From NCBI GenBank assembly GCA_902729315.2, contig LR746281.1:4434219-4498218 (forward strand): 64,000 bases of DNA. The letters run 5' to 3'. The stretch is from Spirodela intermedia (Eukaryota; Streptophyta; Magnoliopsida; Alismatales; Araceae). Below the pieces are notes generated by a model that was not told where the DNA came from, did no database searches, and was given only the letters and a program-made list of their open reading frames with translations. Made by a program: the position numbers and the translations under genes. Shown piece by piece: positions 23,101 through 41,939 of this stretch (the stretch's first letter is position 1; the number at the start of each line of letters is the position of its first letter).

Positions 23101-25948
23101 AAAATATAAAATATAAAATATAGAAAGGAGGGACCACCAGCCAATTGAGCCCACAAACAGGTTGGAAGTTCAATCAGACAGAGCTATGAGTAGAGGGCTC
23201 GAAAGGCTAAAGAATAATTAATGGGGTAGGTATGCATCACTCTCCTTCTACATCACTAGTGGCTAGCCAAGAGTGAGACAAAGAGTGATTATACACACAA
23301 GATAAAGAGAGTATATTAATAACATAAAGTTGTATTAATATATATGAATCTCAAATTATTAAATATAACTCATGTGAGATTAAACGTATGTCATTGTTCA
23401 TTTGTATGTTTTAATAATTTGTCATACTTAAAATATCCTTATCTTATAAGAATGAGATATATTCTTATGACGTCACTAGGTAAGGGTATGAGTGTAATTA
23501 GTTAACTCTCTCTCATATAGACAAATGATCAGTAAAAGTTTAAATCATACTAGAGTAAAAATTCATATGTTTATGTAACAAGTCATAGTTTCTTTGTAGA
23601 GTGTTAGTTAATGATTAAGTTATTATAATCACTTAATTATTAATGACAATGTCATCAACACAATTTGTACAACATCTTTATCAACTAACAAATGGTTATA
23701 TATAAAAAGATCACAAATTCATTAAAAAATTCATCTTTGATTGATTGACAAATCAGTCCTCATTGAAAAGAAGACAATCTACTACTAAGATATGAGTCGT
23801 CACCTCTTGAGAACATACATGATATGATGAAGAATTTTATTTTACTATATAAACTTGAGGATAAAATTTTCTAAGATGTGCCCTACCTCTATCCTACTTA
23901 TCTACATTAGGTGATAGTGACTAGATACTTAAAAATCATTATTTTTTTACTTTATTAGATGACAACCATCACAAATGATTCATCAACCTATTCTATTAAT
24001 TTTTAAACTTTGTAAGAAATCTAGAGAATGACAACATCGTCTATATTAAAAAAGAGATTTTGAGGTTGTAGATATTGCCCAACAATTCTTTCGAAAATAT
24101 ATAATTCTAACAATCACTATAACGAAGTTGAAACTCTATAATTCTTGTTGTAAACTTAATATTTTTTTAGTAAGATTTTGTGTGATTTTTAGTTTCAAAA
24201 ACTTTTTTCATTCATTATAATTTTTTGGCTTTTATAAATTTTAATTTAACTAATTAAATTATCTATAATTATTTAACTAAGAATCATTTGACAAAACTTT
24301 ATTTCTACTTGAATCACATTTGTCTAGCTAGTGATGTCGTCTTGACACCCACACTTGATTTTTTTTCATAATTTTTTAAATATTTTTTCTTCATCACTTA
24401 GTCTAAAAATCATGAAACATTATTCTTTGAGAAAAATTCTAAAATATTACTAAATATTATCTTATATCCTTGTGGTAAACTTGGAAATTTCTCACTATTT
24501 TTTTAAAAATAACAACTTATAATTAATTTATTTTAAAAAATATATTTATAAAAATGAAAAATATTAATATTTTTTAGCTTTATAATTTTTAAATTTATAT
24601 GGTTTATTATACAATGATTAGGTCAAGTGTGTGATCCATTGAGATAGCTAACATAATTTATTTAGAGTACTTCAATCATAATACAAGCATCTTCTTAATG
24701 AATAGACTTGAGGAATAAATTCATTTGAGATGTGCCCCACCCTCTCTAACTCAATTCGACTAAGTGACATTCATTATAGACACATCATTACCAAACTTTT
24801 ATTCTATCAAGTGACTATTGTCAAAATTACTTTATCAAACCTTCATCATTTTGTTTTCGCATGAGAATCTTAAAAGTGCTTACATCATACATGCTCAAAA
24901 GAGTCTTTAAGGTTGTAGACACTACTTAAAGATCTTCTTGAACACTTAGAACTTTAACTATTGCTGTTGCAATATTTAAACTTTATTTTTCTTATTTATC
25001 AAAACTTTATTAATCTTTAAATTAGTGATAGTTTTTTTAATTTAAGTTTTGATATTCTCCTTTAGTTTATTATGATTCATTTGGTATCTAATTTCATCAA
25101 TTGAATCATATATAATTATTTACATAATAATTTTTCAAAAAAAATATTTTTACTTGAATTATTATTCTCAAGATCTTGATGTCCCCACAAAGTTTTCTGA
25201 TTTTTTTAAATTTAAAAATAGTTTCTTATAATCTTTAGTTCAAAAAGTATTAAAAATATATTCTTTAAAAAAAATTTACTTGATATTATCCAAAGTTCGA
25301 CTTAGAAAATGCTCACTATTTTTGAAACTCTTTATCAAATTCAAATTGATATTTTCTCAAAAAATATGTATAAAATATAAAATTTAATGTTTTCTAGTTA
25401 TGTAAATCATAAATTTGTGTAATTTATTACACGATGACTAAGTTATATTAGTTATCATCAAAATAATTATCTTTAAGAATATTTTAATTTCAACTAATTA
25501 GGGTCCACCCAAGCATAAAGGAAGTCCACATAATGAATGCCCCCCTTACATTTTTTTTTGGTCTCACTTGTTTGGTTGTGAGGGTCAATTACAATAACGG
25601 AGAAAAATAATCACACCACATCAGCCCTTTAACTTTGTCATATTTACTACTATTAGCATTTGTTTCTAAGAACTTGATTAGTACAAAGGCATTTTCAAAA
25701 AATATATATAAACCTTTTTTAGGATTCCCATGTAGTATAAATAATTTTAATATGAAATTGTTCTGTTTTAAGCTCCATAAATCTAAGTCAACAAATCATT
25801 ATGATAGGCATTTCCTCATTTCATCAAATGGGCCCATTTTAGAGAGAAAAGCAGATAACACTTGTTTTAAGTACAAATAAACTATTACCCTAATGGGGCA
25901 AGACCATTTGATGTCAATGCACTAGATCGATGATTCCCTCTGTCCTCC
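23101..25948. other. AT-rich intergenic DNA, no gene recognised
   Basis: All frames are short and broken. Some sentences recur in loose form (for example GATGTGCCC(T/C)ACC near 23875 and 24730, each followed by a similar GTGAC..T context). This suggests old duplicated repeat DNA. No domain was recognised. Confidence 0.55.
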
Positions 25949-25957
25949 ATTAGAGAG

Positions 25958-25993
<36 letters not shown>
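25949..25993. repeat. (GA)n microsatellite
   Basis: AG tract of about 45 bp with one early interruption. Confidence 0.9.
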
Positions 25994-25995
<2 letters not shown>

Positions 25996-27191
25996 ACGTC
26001 TTAATCAACTCCCAAAGACGACACGTTAAATGATGGCCGCCGACGGTCGTCGTAGGCACGTTTCATGTAAAACTGGCTTTCTTATAAAACTGGCTTCCTC
26101 GTTGTCCATCCTCATGGGGGTTCGCGTGTTGTGGGGTGCTTCTGTCGGTACATGCATGCGTTATCTCTCTCTCTCTCTCTAAACCCGTCCCCTCCCGTCC
26201 AGCATCAACTGTGGAGAAATTTTCTTGGAAAATTTATTTTGGATCCATCTGCTGACGCATCTTGTAAATCTACCCACGCCGTGCCGACCAGGCAACCCAT
26301 ATTGGCAATGACACGGCAACGTATTTCCCGACGCCAAAAGACGGAATATTACGAAAGCATCCTGCCTTCCGGCAGACGGGCCGCCTCCATGTGGTTGCTT
26401 ACCGGTGGCCCCCACAGGCCACGTGGACGGTGCCCAGATCCAGATACGCGATGATGGAACCCTCTACCAACCGATCCACTCACCCCCCCTTCAAACAAGG
26501 TGCCATTAAAAATTTTAATTCATAATTTAATTATACATTATAAATTATTAATTAGTTAATTACCTATATGGCTCGTTAAGTCGCCTCACCGTCACATCGC
26601 CCGTTGCCGCCGTTAGGTCGCGAGGGCCTCTCGCTTCCCTGCTGGCGAGGTCCCTCATAGTCAACGCTAATCGTTAAACGTTGACTTTCCCTGTAGACGG
26701 AAAGGTATAAATGTAGCTTGTCTGTGCTGGGATTCTAGTACAATCCCCCGTCCGCCGATTCTTCCTTCAGCCACAAGATTTCTGAATAATTTGTAAAATA
26801 TAGAAATACATATATTATTTACGAATGTGATCTTCTTTGGTGGAAAGAACCTGCGAAACCGCCGACATTTGCGGTGGCTGTGGACCGCTGGATTGTGATC
26901 GGACGGTTGAGGATTCTGGCGCAGGCGATGAGGGCCGCCCATGAATGGCAATATCTAACAGTGAAAAAATAAATTGTCGAGTCCAGGCGGTAATGGGGTA
27001 GGTGGTTTCCGTTAAGCTAAACTCTACCGAGCAGAACATCCTACGCGTCGGCGTGGCGCAGAATTTACCGCGGCCAGAAGCTAATGGCTGAAGAGATTTT
27101 GCCTCTTTACCCTCGATTCTTCCGTAATTACCCGTTCTTACCACCCTGCGTGTGATCTCGCATCAGGTAGAACGGACCTCCTGACAACTTT

Positions 27192-27194
<3 letters not shown>
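25994..27194. other. Intergenic region and distal promoter of the PMT gene
   Basis: Mixed composition, with no gene recognised. Positions 26030-26450 are GC-rich with frames open on both strands but no known domain. Positions 26570-27130 are probably upstream regulatory DNA of the methyltransferase gene. Confidence 0.5.
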
Positions 27195-27236
<42 letters not shown>

Positions 27237-27281
27237 AGGTGGAGATGGGCACAGGTAAAAGGAAGGAGAAGAGAGAAGATG

Positions 27282-27357
<76 letters not shown>

Positions 27358-28506
27358 AGGGAGGGAGGGAGGAGGGAGAGGGACAGGTACAGGTACAGGA
27401 AGACGACGACGACGGTGGGAGGGCTGCTGCTGTTATATACATATATAGAGGGAACGAGAATAGATGGAGAGGTAGGAGACAGTGGAATGGGGGAGGCAGA
27501 GGGACTGGCGCTTTGATGCAAGGGAATTGTGATGGTGGCGGAGTAGGGCCTCCTCTCTCTGCTCTTCTTTTCTCCTCTATTGGTCTCCCTCCTAGTGGCC
27601 GGCGTCTTTGACACGACGGCCGTTGTGCGACGGTCGAAGCGCGTGGGAGCTACAGGTAGAGAGCTCAGAGGAGAGAGCGACATCGAGAAAGATCGATCAC
27701 GAAGTAACTCCTCTCTCTGTCTCTCTCTGTCTCTCTCTGTTAATTGGTTGACTGGTGACTTAATTATTATGTTTTCATGGTCATTTGCTCGCTTGCTTTG
27801 GTTGCTAAAGCTTCCTCCTCTTTAGATCTATCTAATTCTTTACTGCATGATACGATAGGGGATTATAAGTCTGATCTCTGCTGCGCGTATTTCTTCCCGC
27901 CATTTGGATCACTTATTTGTGTTTGTATATCATCTCTGAGTCTTCATTTGGAACTTCATTCTCCTCGGTTGATCATGATCCTCGAGATGTGAAATTCGGA
28001 CTTAGCAGAATTGTCTTTTTCTTTAGCCTTAACGACAGCCCCAGTCCGGTGGTCTGATCCCTGATATCTGGGATTAACTCTGATATAATTCAGCCCGTTC
28101 AGATTGTATGGCCAAGAGTTGATTTATGACTTCCGATTCTGATGTGTCTAGTCATTCCAATATCACTACAGTAACCAGGTGGTCTTCTTCACTCTGTCAA
28201 CTGCACGTCCACCTGAGTACGCTTGCGATCCATATTGATCTGGAACCTCAGCATGAGTATCTATTTCGAGTTTCAAGTTGTGGGACAGCCAATCTGCTCC
28301 CCTATGCTGCTGCCTAGAATGATCTTAAAATTCGAACGAAAGTCTTGAAAGCAATCTATTTTTTCGTCTGCATTGATGATTCTCATGTTCTGTTGTAACA
28401 AAAAAATCGTAGGAAGTGTATGATTTACATTCCTCAATTTAAATGGCTAGTTTATGCGCTCTCCTGCTTCCTTGTCAGTTTCAGGTTGTTGATCCAATAA
28501 TCCAAA
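27195..28506 (+). promoter_or_regulatory. 5' leader of the PMT gene with two long GA tracts and a likely leader intron
   Basis: Two pure GA runs (27195-27234 and 27286-27352) are separated by 50 bp and followed by a GGA-rich stretch. A plausible 5'-UTR intron runs from a donor near 27655 (CAG|GTAGAG) to an acceptor at 28482-28484 (TTTCAG|GTTG), placing the ATG 22 nt into the next exon. GA tracts are candidate sites for BPC/GAGA-binding proteins. Donor and transcription start need RNA support. Confidence 0.5.
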
Positions 28507-31402
28507 ATGAAGGGTAAAGATTCCAAACCGGAAAGGAAAAATCCCGAGAGAAGTTCTCGGATGGTCCCCTTAACATTGATGTTCATAGTTCTATGTGGAT
28601 TCTCATTTTATCTGGGCGGCATTTATTATTCGGAAAAAGGAAAATTCTCACCGTGGAATGTAGTTCCTGAACCTTCTGCTAAAACTGCCATAGCTCCTCT
28701 TCGCATGAAAGCCATTGCTTTCCCGGAGTGCAGCAAGGATTATCAAGATTACACCCCATGCACAGATCCAAAGGTACACTTAATTTCTGGGTCCTCGTTT
28801 CATTTTATTCTTCTAGAGAATTGCTGAATCATCAAACAAACAAATAAGACTTTGGACATGATTAATATTTGAAATTTTCCGTCGTGCAAAAGTAGGGACA
28901 AGTAATGAAATAAAAAATAAGATATAACATTTTTTTTGTTATTGCATAAATATACTTCTCCTTCCACTACGTGGTTGTATGAAACTATGAAAAGTAACAA
29001 TTGATATCATTACTCTTCCTACTGGCAGAGGTGGTGGAGCTATGGCAAACATCGACTATCTCATATGGAACGCCACTGTCCTGCTAGAGCGCAGAGAAAG
29101 GAGTGCCTGGTACCTCCCCCAGATGGGTACAAGATACCAATCAGGTGGCCGAAGAGCAGAGATGAATGTTGGTACAGGTAATATATTCTTTCTTGGCTTC
29201 CCGTCTCTGATGTCATACTCTGAATGCTCCTTCGATTATCATGAAAGGAAAACAGATGAATGGAAGGCAAAGGGACTGCATTTTAGTGTCCTGTAAATTT
29301 TCCTTGAGTCTTAATTATTCACCTCTATTTAATTCATCGGCTGATGAAATTATTTTAAGAATCTTTTTCCTCTGACATATCTCCAGAAACGTTCCATATG
29401 ACTGGATAAATAACGAGAAATCGAATCAGAACTGGCTGAGAAAAGTAGGTGAGAAGTTTATTTTCCCCGGCGGCGGCACCATGTTCCCCAAAGGAGTCAG
29501 TGCATACGTCGATTTGATGCAAGATCTGATCCCTGGAATGAAGGATGGAACTATCAGGACTGCCATCGACTCGGGATGCGGGGTAACTTGATTTGCCCTC
29601 CCTCCTCTGTATCCAAGTTTGACTTTTTCTCGCAACATTTTGATGTGGTGATAACAGTTTCTTCTCTCTGATTGATTCCTCCGATTCGACGATTATAATC
29701 AATGCTTTCATCGAATCCTCCTCTCATCAGATTAGATAAAGTCCATTACAATTTGGTTGCTGCAGGTGGCAAGCTGGGGAGGTGATCTGCTGGATCGCGG
29801 AATTCTCACTCTCTCCCTGGCACCGAGGGACAACCACGAGGCTCAAGTTCAATTTGCCCTCGAACGTGGCATTCCAGCTATCTTGGGCATCATCTCCACG
29901 CAACGGCTTCCCTTCCCTGCCAATTCCTTCGACTTGGCTCACTGTTCTAGGTGCCTCATTCCATGGACAGAATTCGGTAAACATATTTCTTTTCTCTCTC
30001 TCTCTCTCTTTATACCCCATGCATATCTTTCTTCGTTAATTCCATCCATCCATCCAACCCCCCACAAAAAAGAACGTTTTTTTTTTAAATTTCTCCAGGT
30101 GGGCTCTATCTCATGGAGATCCACAGGATCCTCAGGCCGGGGGGGTTCTGGGTTCTCTCCGGACCCCCAGTCAACTACGAGAACCGGTGGAAGGGATGGA
30201 ACACGACCATCGAGGAGCAAAAGTCAAATTGCGACGGACTGAAGAAGCTGCTGACGAGCATGTGCTTCAAGCTGTACAACCAGAAGGATGACATCGCCGT
30301 GTGGCAGAAGGCCTCCGACGGCGCCGCCTGCTACGACCAGATGAAGACGCCCGGCTTCTACCCTCCCCAGTGCGACGATGGCACCGATCCGGACGACGCC
30401 TGGTACGTGCCCCTCCGGCCGTGCGTCTCCGTCCCCGGCCGGCAGTTCAAGAAGCTCGCCGTCGGCGCCGCCCCGAAGTGGCCGCAGCGGCTGCTCCTCC
30501 CGCCGGAGAGGATCTCCCTGGTCCCCGGCGGCCACGCCGGCGGCTTCAACCACGACAACAGCAAGTGGAAGGAGAGGGTGAAGCACTACAAGGCCCTCCT
30601 CCCGGCGCTCGGCACGGAGAAGGTTCGCAATGCCATGGACATGAACACCCTCTACGGAGGCTTCGCCGCCGCCCTCATCGACTCCCCTCTCTGGGTCATG
30701 AACGTCGTATCCTCCTATGGCGTCCGCTCCCTCGGCACCATCTTCGACCGGGGTCTCGTCGGCACCTACCACGACTGGTAAGAGAACCCCCTTCTCTCTC
30801 TCTCTCTCTCTCTGCAACTTCACACAGGAACAAACTTCGCCGTCATCATCAACACTCTCCGACGGATCCATCTTCTTGAAACCTGGATTATATCGACGTG
30901 GTAATTGTCTACCCAGGTGCGAGGCCTTCTCGACGTATCCCCGGACGTACGACCTGCTCCACCTCGACGGCCTGTTCGCCGCGGAAAGTCATAGGTCAGC
31001 GTCTTCTCTCTTTCTCTCTCTCTATGTCAACTCCATTAGTTTGACTAGTCGACTGAACCGAGCAGGTCTCTCGGGGAAGACAGGCAGCTGTCTCTATCTA
31101 TCTATCTATCTGTCTGTCTGTCTGTCTATTTCTATGTCAACGCTGTGAGTTTGACCCGTCTGTGAAACATAAATCGTGACAGGTGCGAGATGAAGCTGGT
31201 CATGCTGGAGATGGACCGGATCCTCCGGCCGGGGGGGTACGTGGTCATCCGGGAGAGTACCTACTTCCTGAACGCCATCTCCACGCTCGCCAATGGCCTG
31301 CGCTGGGGTTGCCGCACCAACGATACCGAGTACTTCGTGGAGAACGAGAAGCTCCTCATCTGCCAGAAGAAGCTCTGGTACTCCGCCGACGCCACCCTGT
31401 AA
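28507..31402 (+). CDS. PMT21: PMT21/ERD3-like S-adenosylmethionine-dependent methyltransferase
   Basis: Golgi type II membrane methyltransferase of the plant PMT family (PF03141), linked in that family to pectin methylation. Seven coding exons: 28507-28773, 29029-29177, 29387-29582, 29766-29976, 30099-30777, 30917-30994 and 31183-31402. The total is 1800 nt or 599 aa, the family's usual length. A short basic cytosolic N-terminus precedes one membrane anchor ([19 protein letters not shown]). Next come the family signatures [20 protein letters not shown] and [10 protein letters not shown]. The first SAM fold holds [43 protein letters not shown] and [15 protein letters not shown]. The second half-domain has [37 protein letters not shown] and [16 protein letters not shown]. 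Overall wording matches Arabidopsis PMT21 (ERD3) best among PMTs I know. Exon 5 is much more GC-rich than exons 1-3. Confidence 0.93.
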
Positions 31403-31510
31403 CCTCACCCGCCCCGCCCCCCTCCCTCATGCAGAGGTTATAAAAATTACCCCCCTGTCGGATTAATTTTCCGTCTGTACACCCTCTGTTTTTTTTTCCC
31501 TCGTTAATGC

Positions 31511-31516
31511 AATAAA
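31511..31516 (+). terminator. Polyadenylation signal of the PMT gene
   Basis: AATAAA about 110 bp after the TAA stop codon, in AT-rich 3' flank, at a normal distance for a plant near-upstream element. Confidence 0.6.
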
Positions 31517-31519
31517 AAA

Positions 31520-32070
31520 TATGCTGTCGAGCGGACATAATGTCCCGTTTCCTGCGACGGTGGACGGTTCGGATTATTCCGTCCTTAGAAGCTTTGGACG
31601 GTGGAGACTCGATCCTGGTACGTCCTCGCAAATCGGTGGGCCAGAATCAATCGACACCGTCCATCTGGTGTGCCCGTTGTCTGCACCTTTTAATAACACC
31701 CGGGAACGAGAGTCCACCTGGTGGTCAATTGTGCCGGAGTGGGGCCTACAAGGACGCGTCAGCTCTCGCGTCCTTGTACAGCACGCACGGCTTCATGCCA
31801 GGCTCCCATGTAATAAGGCCACGTCACAGAAACTCTGCATCGGGCTGCGTGTTTTGCGAGGACTCGTCCGCACCAGAAGTGGAGACATGCCAAGATAAAG
31901 AGACAGAGAGGGAGAGGGGGAGAGAGAGAGGGAGGGTTTTTGGCTGAAGGTCTGCTGGACAGCGGCAGGATTCGACGATCGCTGGCTTTGAGTCCATTCC
32001 TCCTCGTAGGAAAGGGAGGAGCTTCGGAGAGGAGTCAGACTCCTTGGGCAGCGTTCAACAATCCTCGGCG
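31520..32070 (+). promoter_or_regulatory. Intergenic promoter/leader of the MOB1 gene
   Basis: About 550 bp between the PMT poly(A) signal and the MOB1 ATG. A GA-rich tract at 31897-31937 probably lies in the leader. No clear TATA box. Confidence 0.5.
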
Positions 32071-36901
<4,831 letters not shown>

Positions 36902-37211
36902 ACAGACTCTCCATTAAGGGTTCTTGGTATGTTTATCTGCGCACTTCACTGATATGACAATGCTCTGCCTTCTGTGTGTGGCTTGGCTATGTTCTGGGTG
37001 GTGCCCAGCAGGGGGTGCTAATCCTAGAGGAGTGCCCTTCCTTGTCTCCTCGGATCCGAGTCTTTGGACGAATCTTAGAGTGCAGGCGATTGATTGTGAA
37101 GATGCAAAATGTGCTCTCCCTGTTAAAGGCAGGATCTCTAGGATGAGTGTTTTTCGTGTTCTAATTGAGTATGTCTCTATTTACATCAATATTGTCTCTC
37201 CATCTGAGAGT

Positions 37212-37217
<6 letters not shown>

Positions 37218-37292
<75 letters not shown>
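37218..37292. repeat. (GA)n microsatellite, MOB1 3' flank
   Basis: About 75 bp of pure GA, starting 317 bp after the MOB1 stop codon. It marks the border between gene space and the repeat-rich distal half. Confidence 0.95.
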
Positions 37293-37297
<5 letters not shown>

Positions 37298-38019
37298 ATG
37301 TCTTTGCCATCCATCATTGAGGTAGAGATTTTTGATTTATGAGAAATATATTTCATGAGACCTTTCCCTTCATTCATGGGAAATGAACTATGTGTTTGTG
37401 TATAAGTTATTCTTATTAAGATGATGATTATAAGATTATTGATAAGTTTTTATTATAGAGTTATTAATTAATTAATAATATAATTTAAGTTATTCTTATA
37501 TTTTTATTTAATTAAATCTTAATTTTCTTACAAAGTGACGATTAATGATTAAGTCATCAAAATCACTCAATCATTAGAGAAAATTTTGTCAACACAATCT
37601 AGAGCATCATTACCTAAATTATCAAATAATTATAGATAAAAAAATCAGAAATTTATCAAGTAAATTATCTCTAATTGATCAATAAATAATACATTATTAA
37701 AAAAAGATGATCTATCAAGAAACAAGTTGCCATCTCTTTAGAATGTATCAAATGTAATGAAAAACTTATTATTTTGCAGACTTGAGGATAAAATTATATT
37801 AAAGCTAGATTTTTGTGTTTTAACTAGTTTTATTATTTTGTTTTCATGTGCTAACTTGTGGAATATTTATAGTAAATATTATTAAATTAGAAAGTCCGAG
37901 GTTAAAAGATAATGTATTTTTCTAGAAAAATGTAAGTAAAATATTAAAACATCATCACCCACTAAGAACTTGTCATTTGGTAGCTGACCAAGAGGGGTGT
38001 TGACCTAGAGCAAGAGACC
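37293..38019. other. AT-rich intergenic DNA
   Basis: No open frames and no recognised repeats. It is transitional sequence before the gypsy-related blocks. Confidence 0.6.
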
Positions 38020-38890
38020 TGCAATGATGTAGTAGTAATGCAGAAGATAAATAAGATATGAGCTTGAATTCATAAAACTCTAATCTTGAAGAAAAAAATC
38101 AGCCTCTGAATTCACAGATTCAATCTTCCACTTTTAAATACACAAGAGAGCACTCAAATCTACAAGTAAAAGGGTTCTCATAATAGAGAAAATTGATTCA
38201 ACTAAAAAGTCAAGACCTCAGGTTATAATGGGAGCCTTTATATATGCCTATAAAAGAGGTTGAGCACTCCCAAAAAAAGAATCCTGACAGATCCTAATAC
38301 AGAGTCTGACCAACTCTGAAATAACTTAAAACAGACTTTGACAAATTGAGATCTTGATCAAATCTTTTTAAACTACTATAACTAACTACAAAATGACCTG
38401 AAATTGACTCTGAAATACTGAACAGATCTTAGGTATAGACTCTGAAAGTTGTAGATCCTGAGTAGATCTTAGGTATAAATTCTGACAGTCAGAGATCTTG
38501 AACAGATCTTGAGTACAGACTGAACCATATTAAAGTCCTTTTCAGAAGAAAATAGACATAAAATAACTTCAAGAGGTAAAAGGATATAAAAGTAAAAAAT
38601 AAATATTACTTTTCGGACCTCCAATACATTTGTGATATATGTCGACACTTTTTTCAGTATTTTTCACTTTATGACTTAAATTTAAGACAAGTGCCCCCAA
38701 ATTTAAAGTTGAGAATTCAACTTATGTCTTTGGTTACATCAGTCTCTCTTACTTCAGAAAACTCAACCTCAAGTCCTCATTTAAATTATCTTAATACTCA
38801 TATATGTCACTGATATGAATGTGAGTGAAATAGTCAGATTTGGTCGGAGCTCAATGATATATGCATTATCATTAATCTTCTATATAACTC
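38020..38890. mobile_element. LTR-like block, copy 1 of a gypsy-related family
   Basis: Shares a long ordered series of phrases with 39185-40240: AGATAAATAAGATATGAG, CTGAATTCACAGATTCA, GAGAAAATTGATTCA, CTCAGGTTATAATG, AACTCTGAAATAACTT, and near the right end TTTCACTTTATG..CC(C)AAAT and CTACATCAGTCTCTC. The homology continues past the presumed LTR edge into the internal region, so this is a truncated element rather than a clean solo LTR. Confidence 0.6.
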
Positions 38891-39184
38891 ATGCAGTCCA
38901 ACAGCAGAAGCGCTTTATGATGCACCTTGAAGCCCACTTTAGTTTGCTAGTCCAATGACAAAATTAGGCCAATGTATTTATCTTTATTATTTTTTAAATT
39001 TTATCTCAAATTCAATTTGAAATTTAAATTTAAACTTTGAATTTCGTTTGAAATTAAATTTTATCCGAAATTCAATTTTTTATTTAATATTTAAATCTTG
39101 TCTTTAATTTCAAAATTTTGTTTGATATTAAAATTTCATTCAGAATTAAAATTTTCATTTAAAATTTAAATTTTATTCAAAATT

Positions 39185-40240
39185 TGATGCAACAATAATA
39201 TGGAAGATAAACAAGATATGAGATTGACTCCACAAAGCTTTAATGTTGGGAAAGAAACCTGACTCTGAATCCACAAATTCAGAGTCTTCAACCCTTGATT
39301 CAACAAGGGAGTGCCTGAATCCAAAACCAGAGGGAGAGGTTCTCACAGCGGAGAAAACTGATTCAGCAAAAGAGATGTCCCTCAGGTTATAATGAGGGCC
39401 TTCATATAGGACTAGAAAGGAGGGTGGGTGTTCTCCAAAAGGAGGATCCTGATAGATCTTAATTAACTCTGAAATGACTTAAAACAGACTCTTTTTTGCT
39501 CTTGAAAATAGCTACAACCCAACATATCCATTGTCATTTGTGCGGTAAGGCTCGGGAAAAGACAGTGAGGTCTTTGTCTTCTTCCTGAGCTGAATTGAGC
39601 CTATCCATTGAGGAAAAACCACTTTCTTCGTGCAAACGCTTTGACTCACTAAACTGATAAGCTGGACCTCCCTACTTACTGGCTTGACTGCACTGAGTTA
39701 CTGGATTGCCCCTTTTTGTTACAGAAACCTGAGGCGGTTCCGGTTTTTCTGAGGTGTCACATCAACAGCATTTCAAAGGCAGAAAATCAAAGAACAGATT
39801 GAGATCTTAAACAAATCTTCTTAAAATACTCTGACATGACCTAAAGAAGACATTCACAGTGAGAGACCCTGAGCAGATCTTAGATAATGACTGAACCACA
39901 TTAAAGTTTTTTGTAGAAGAAATGAGATATAAAGTACCTTCTAAAAGTGAAAGAATTTAAACTCGGCTAAAATTTAAATCTCCAGCCCACTGGTGACATA
40001 TGTGGGCTCTTTTTTCTTGTAATTTTCACTTTATAGCCCAAATTTACGATAAGTTGGCCTAAATTTGAAGTTGACACTTCAACTTATGTCTTCGGCTACA
40101 TCAGTCTCTCCTTCTTCAAAAAAAGTCATCTTCGAGTGTTCATTTGAATCATTATAATATTCATATATGTCACTGACAATTAATGTAGGTGAAATAATCA
40201 TATTTGGTGGGGGTTCAAGCATTGTCATTGATCTTTTGCA
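39185..40240. mobile_element. LTR-like block, copy 2
   Basis: Second member of the family, more complete than copy 1. It abuts minus-strand integrase sequence on its right side, the arrangement expected for the 3' LTR of an element read on the minus strand. It contains an extra segment (about 39490-39780) that is absent from copy 1, which may be a nested insertion. Confidence 0.6.
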
Positions 40241-41700
40241 GACCTTGATATGGTTCATATGTCTTTGGCTTCAACTTGTTGTAGTTACCTGTTGAGATTT
40301 GCTTTTTACGAAGGTACATCATCACTTTGTCTCCAACTTCAAACATCTTCATTTTTTTTTCTTATCTGCTGCCACTTTATATTTCTCATAATTAGTCATA
40401 AAATTGTGTATCACACCTTCATGAAGTGTTTTGATATGATCTACTATATTATTTGCAGTAATATTTGTTCCAACTGGTCTTAGTACTTCTATTAAATGTA
40501 ATCAAATTCTGAGAGAAAAATAATATACCACTGGAAATGAAGATTGGTTAAAATGGAAATTCTTACAAGAAAATAATGTACAATTTGTCAGAAAAATTTA
40601 TTGGCTGCTTGACTTGCATCATTTATCTTCTTACATACAATGAAGTGTGCCATTTTTGAAAATCTATCAAGAACTACAAAAACAGAGTCAGCTTTTCTCT
40701 GTGTTTGTAGCAGACCTAATATAATATCCGTTGAAATATCAGCCCATGGATGTGTTGGAATAAGCAGTGAAATGTATAGTCCACTATTTTAACTTTGTCC
40801 CTTGTAGGTTTCACAAAGCTGACATTTACGAAAATTTTTGAATGAACCAGTAATATTACTCTTCAACAGCCTGTAAAGACATGTCTCAACCAAGGTGTCT
40901 GATTAAACAAAAAGAGTGTAATTCTCGTTGTAATTTCTCTCTTAAAGAGCTGTGAGGAAAACATAATGTTATTCCTCGAAATAAGAAATCATCTTGTAGG
41001 TGAAAACCTTGATTGATATTCGTGACGTACATATGATATATTGTTGAGAAAAAACATCATCATGATCTAGATATAATTCCTTGAGATAATCAAATCTTAT
41101 GATTTCAACATGCAGGTTCAGCAAACGTGCTGTTTTTCTACTAAGAGCATCTGCAACTCAATTCACTTTTCCTGACATGTGTTCAACAACAAAAATAAGA
41201 CGTTTAATGAAAGAGATCTATCTGTCATTCATTCTATTATTCATAGAGGTCTGACATTTTACTGATTTTAGAGACTAATGACCAACATATAAAATAAACT
41301 CTCGCTGAACCAAATAGTGTTCCCATGTTTGTAAAGAAGACCACATCATAAAATTCTAGTTAATACATTGTCCATTTTTTCCTTGACTTGGAAACTTTTT
41401 TTCTGAAAGATACTATTGGTGGACCTCCAATGCAAACAATAGATGCACTTGAATCTACTTCAAACAGTTTCTCAAAATTTTGCAAAGTAAAAATAGGAGC
41501 AAAATATAAAACTTTTACTAACTTCATTAGTTCATTGAAACCGACTTTTTTTTTCTGAGAAGCAGTAATATGAGACATTATTGAGCTAAAGTGTCGAATG
41601 AATCTGCTATATAATCATGTCAACCTATGAAAACTGTAGTTGGCATCGACCAATCTATGATAACTATGATTTTTTCCTCATCTACTTTATTTTAATCTGC
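40241..41700 (-). pseudogene. Ty3/gypsy pol fragment, minus strand (RT tail, RNase H, integrase), decayed
   Basis: Read on the minus strand from right to left, the order is: an end-of-RT segment (VDEEKIIVIIDWSMP, then a post-RT FIRHFSS motif near 41590), RNase H (LQNFEKLFEVDSSAS, SKSRKKWT, 41360-41578), the RNase H to linker phrase FVVEHMSGKVN..ADALSRK (about 41120-41190), the integrase core [18 protein letters not shown] (about 40620-40680) and the integrase C-terminal [11 protein letters not shown] (about 40300-40350). Stops and frameshifts interrupt every part. The order is that of a gypsy polyprotein. No gag or protease was found. Confidence 0.75.
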
Positions 41701-41939
41701 ACTTACAGTCATGAAATCACATTTAATCAAATATTCAATTTGCAAGCTTAATTCTGATGAAGTAAAATGGGATATTGACATGGATATCTATATTAGGCAT
41801 ATTAGGCTGCCATGGCTGTTTAATAGTTATGGTACACACTGGTAAGGAATATATATATAGATATATTCTAGAAAAATGGTAAAAAATTATTTTTTCCCCA
41901 ATGAGGGAGAAAAAAAGGTAATGTTCATCAACCTTCTGC

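Noticed and set aside
27128-27683. Long Ser/Leu-repeat frames on the minus strand over the GA tracts
   Set aside because: They are translations of (GA)n/(CT)n in the PMT leader and carry no domain. The same holds for the Arg/Glu-repeat frames on the plus strand and for similar frames at 31793-32380 and 36924-37325.
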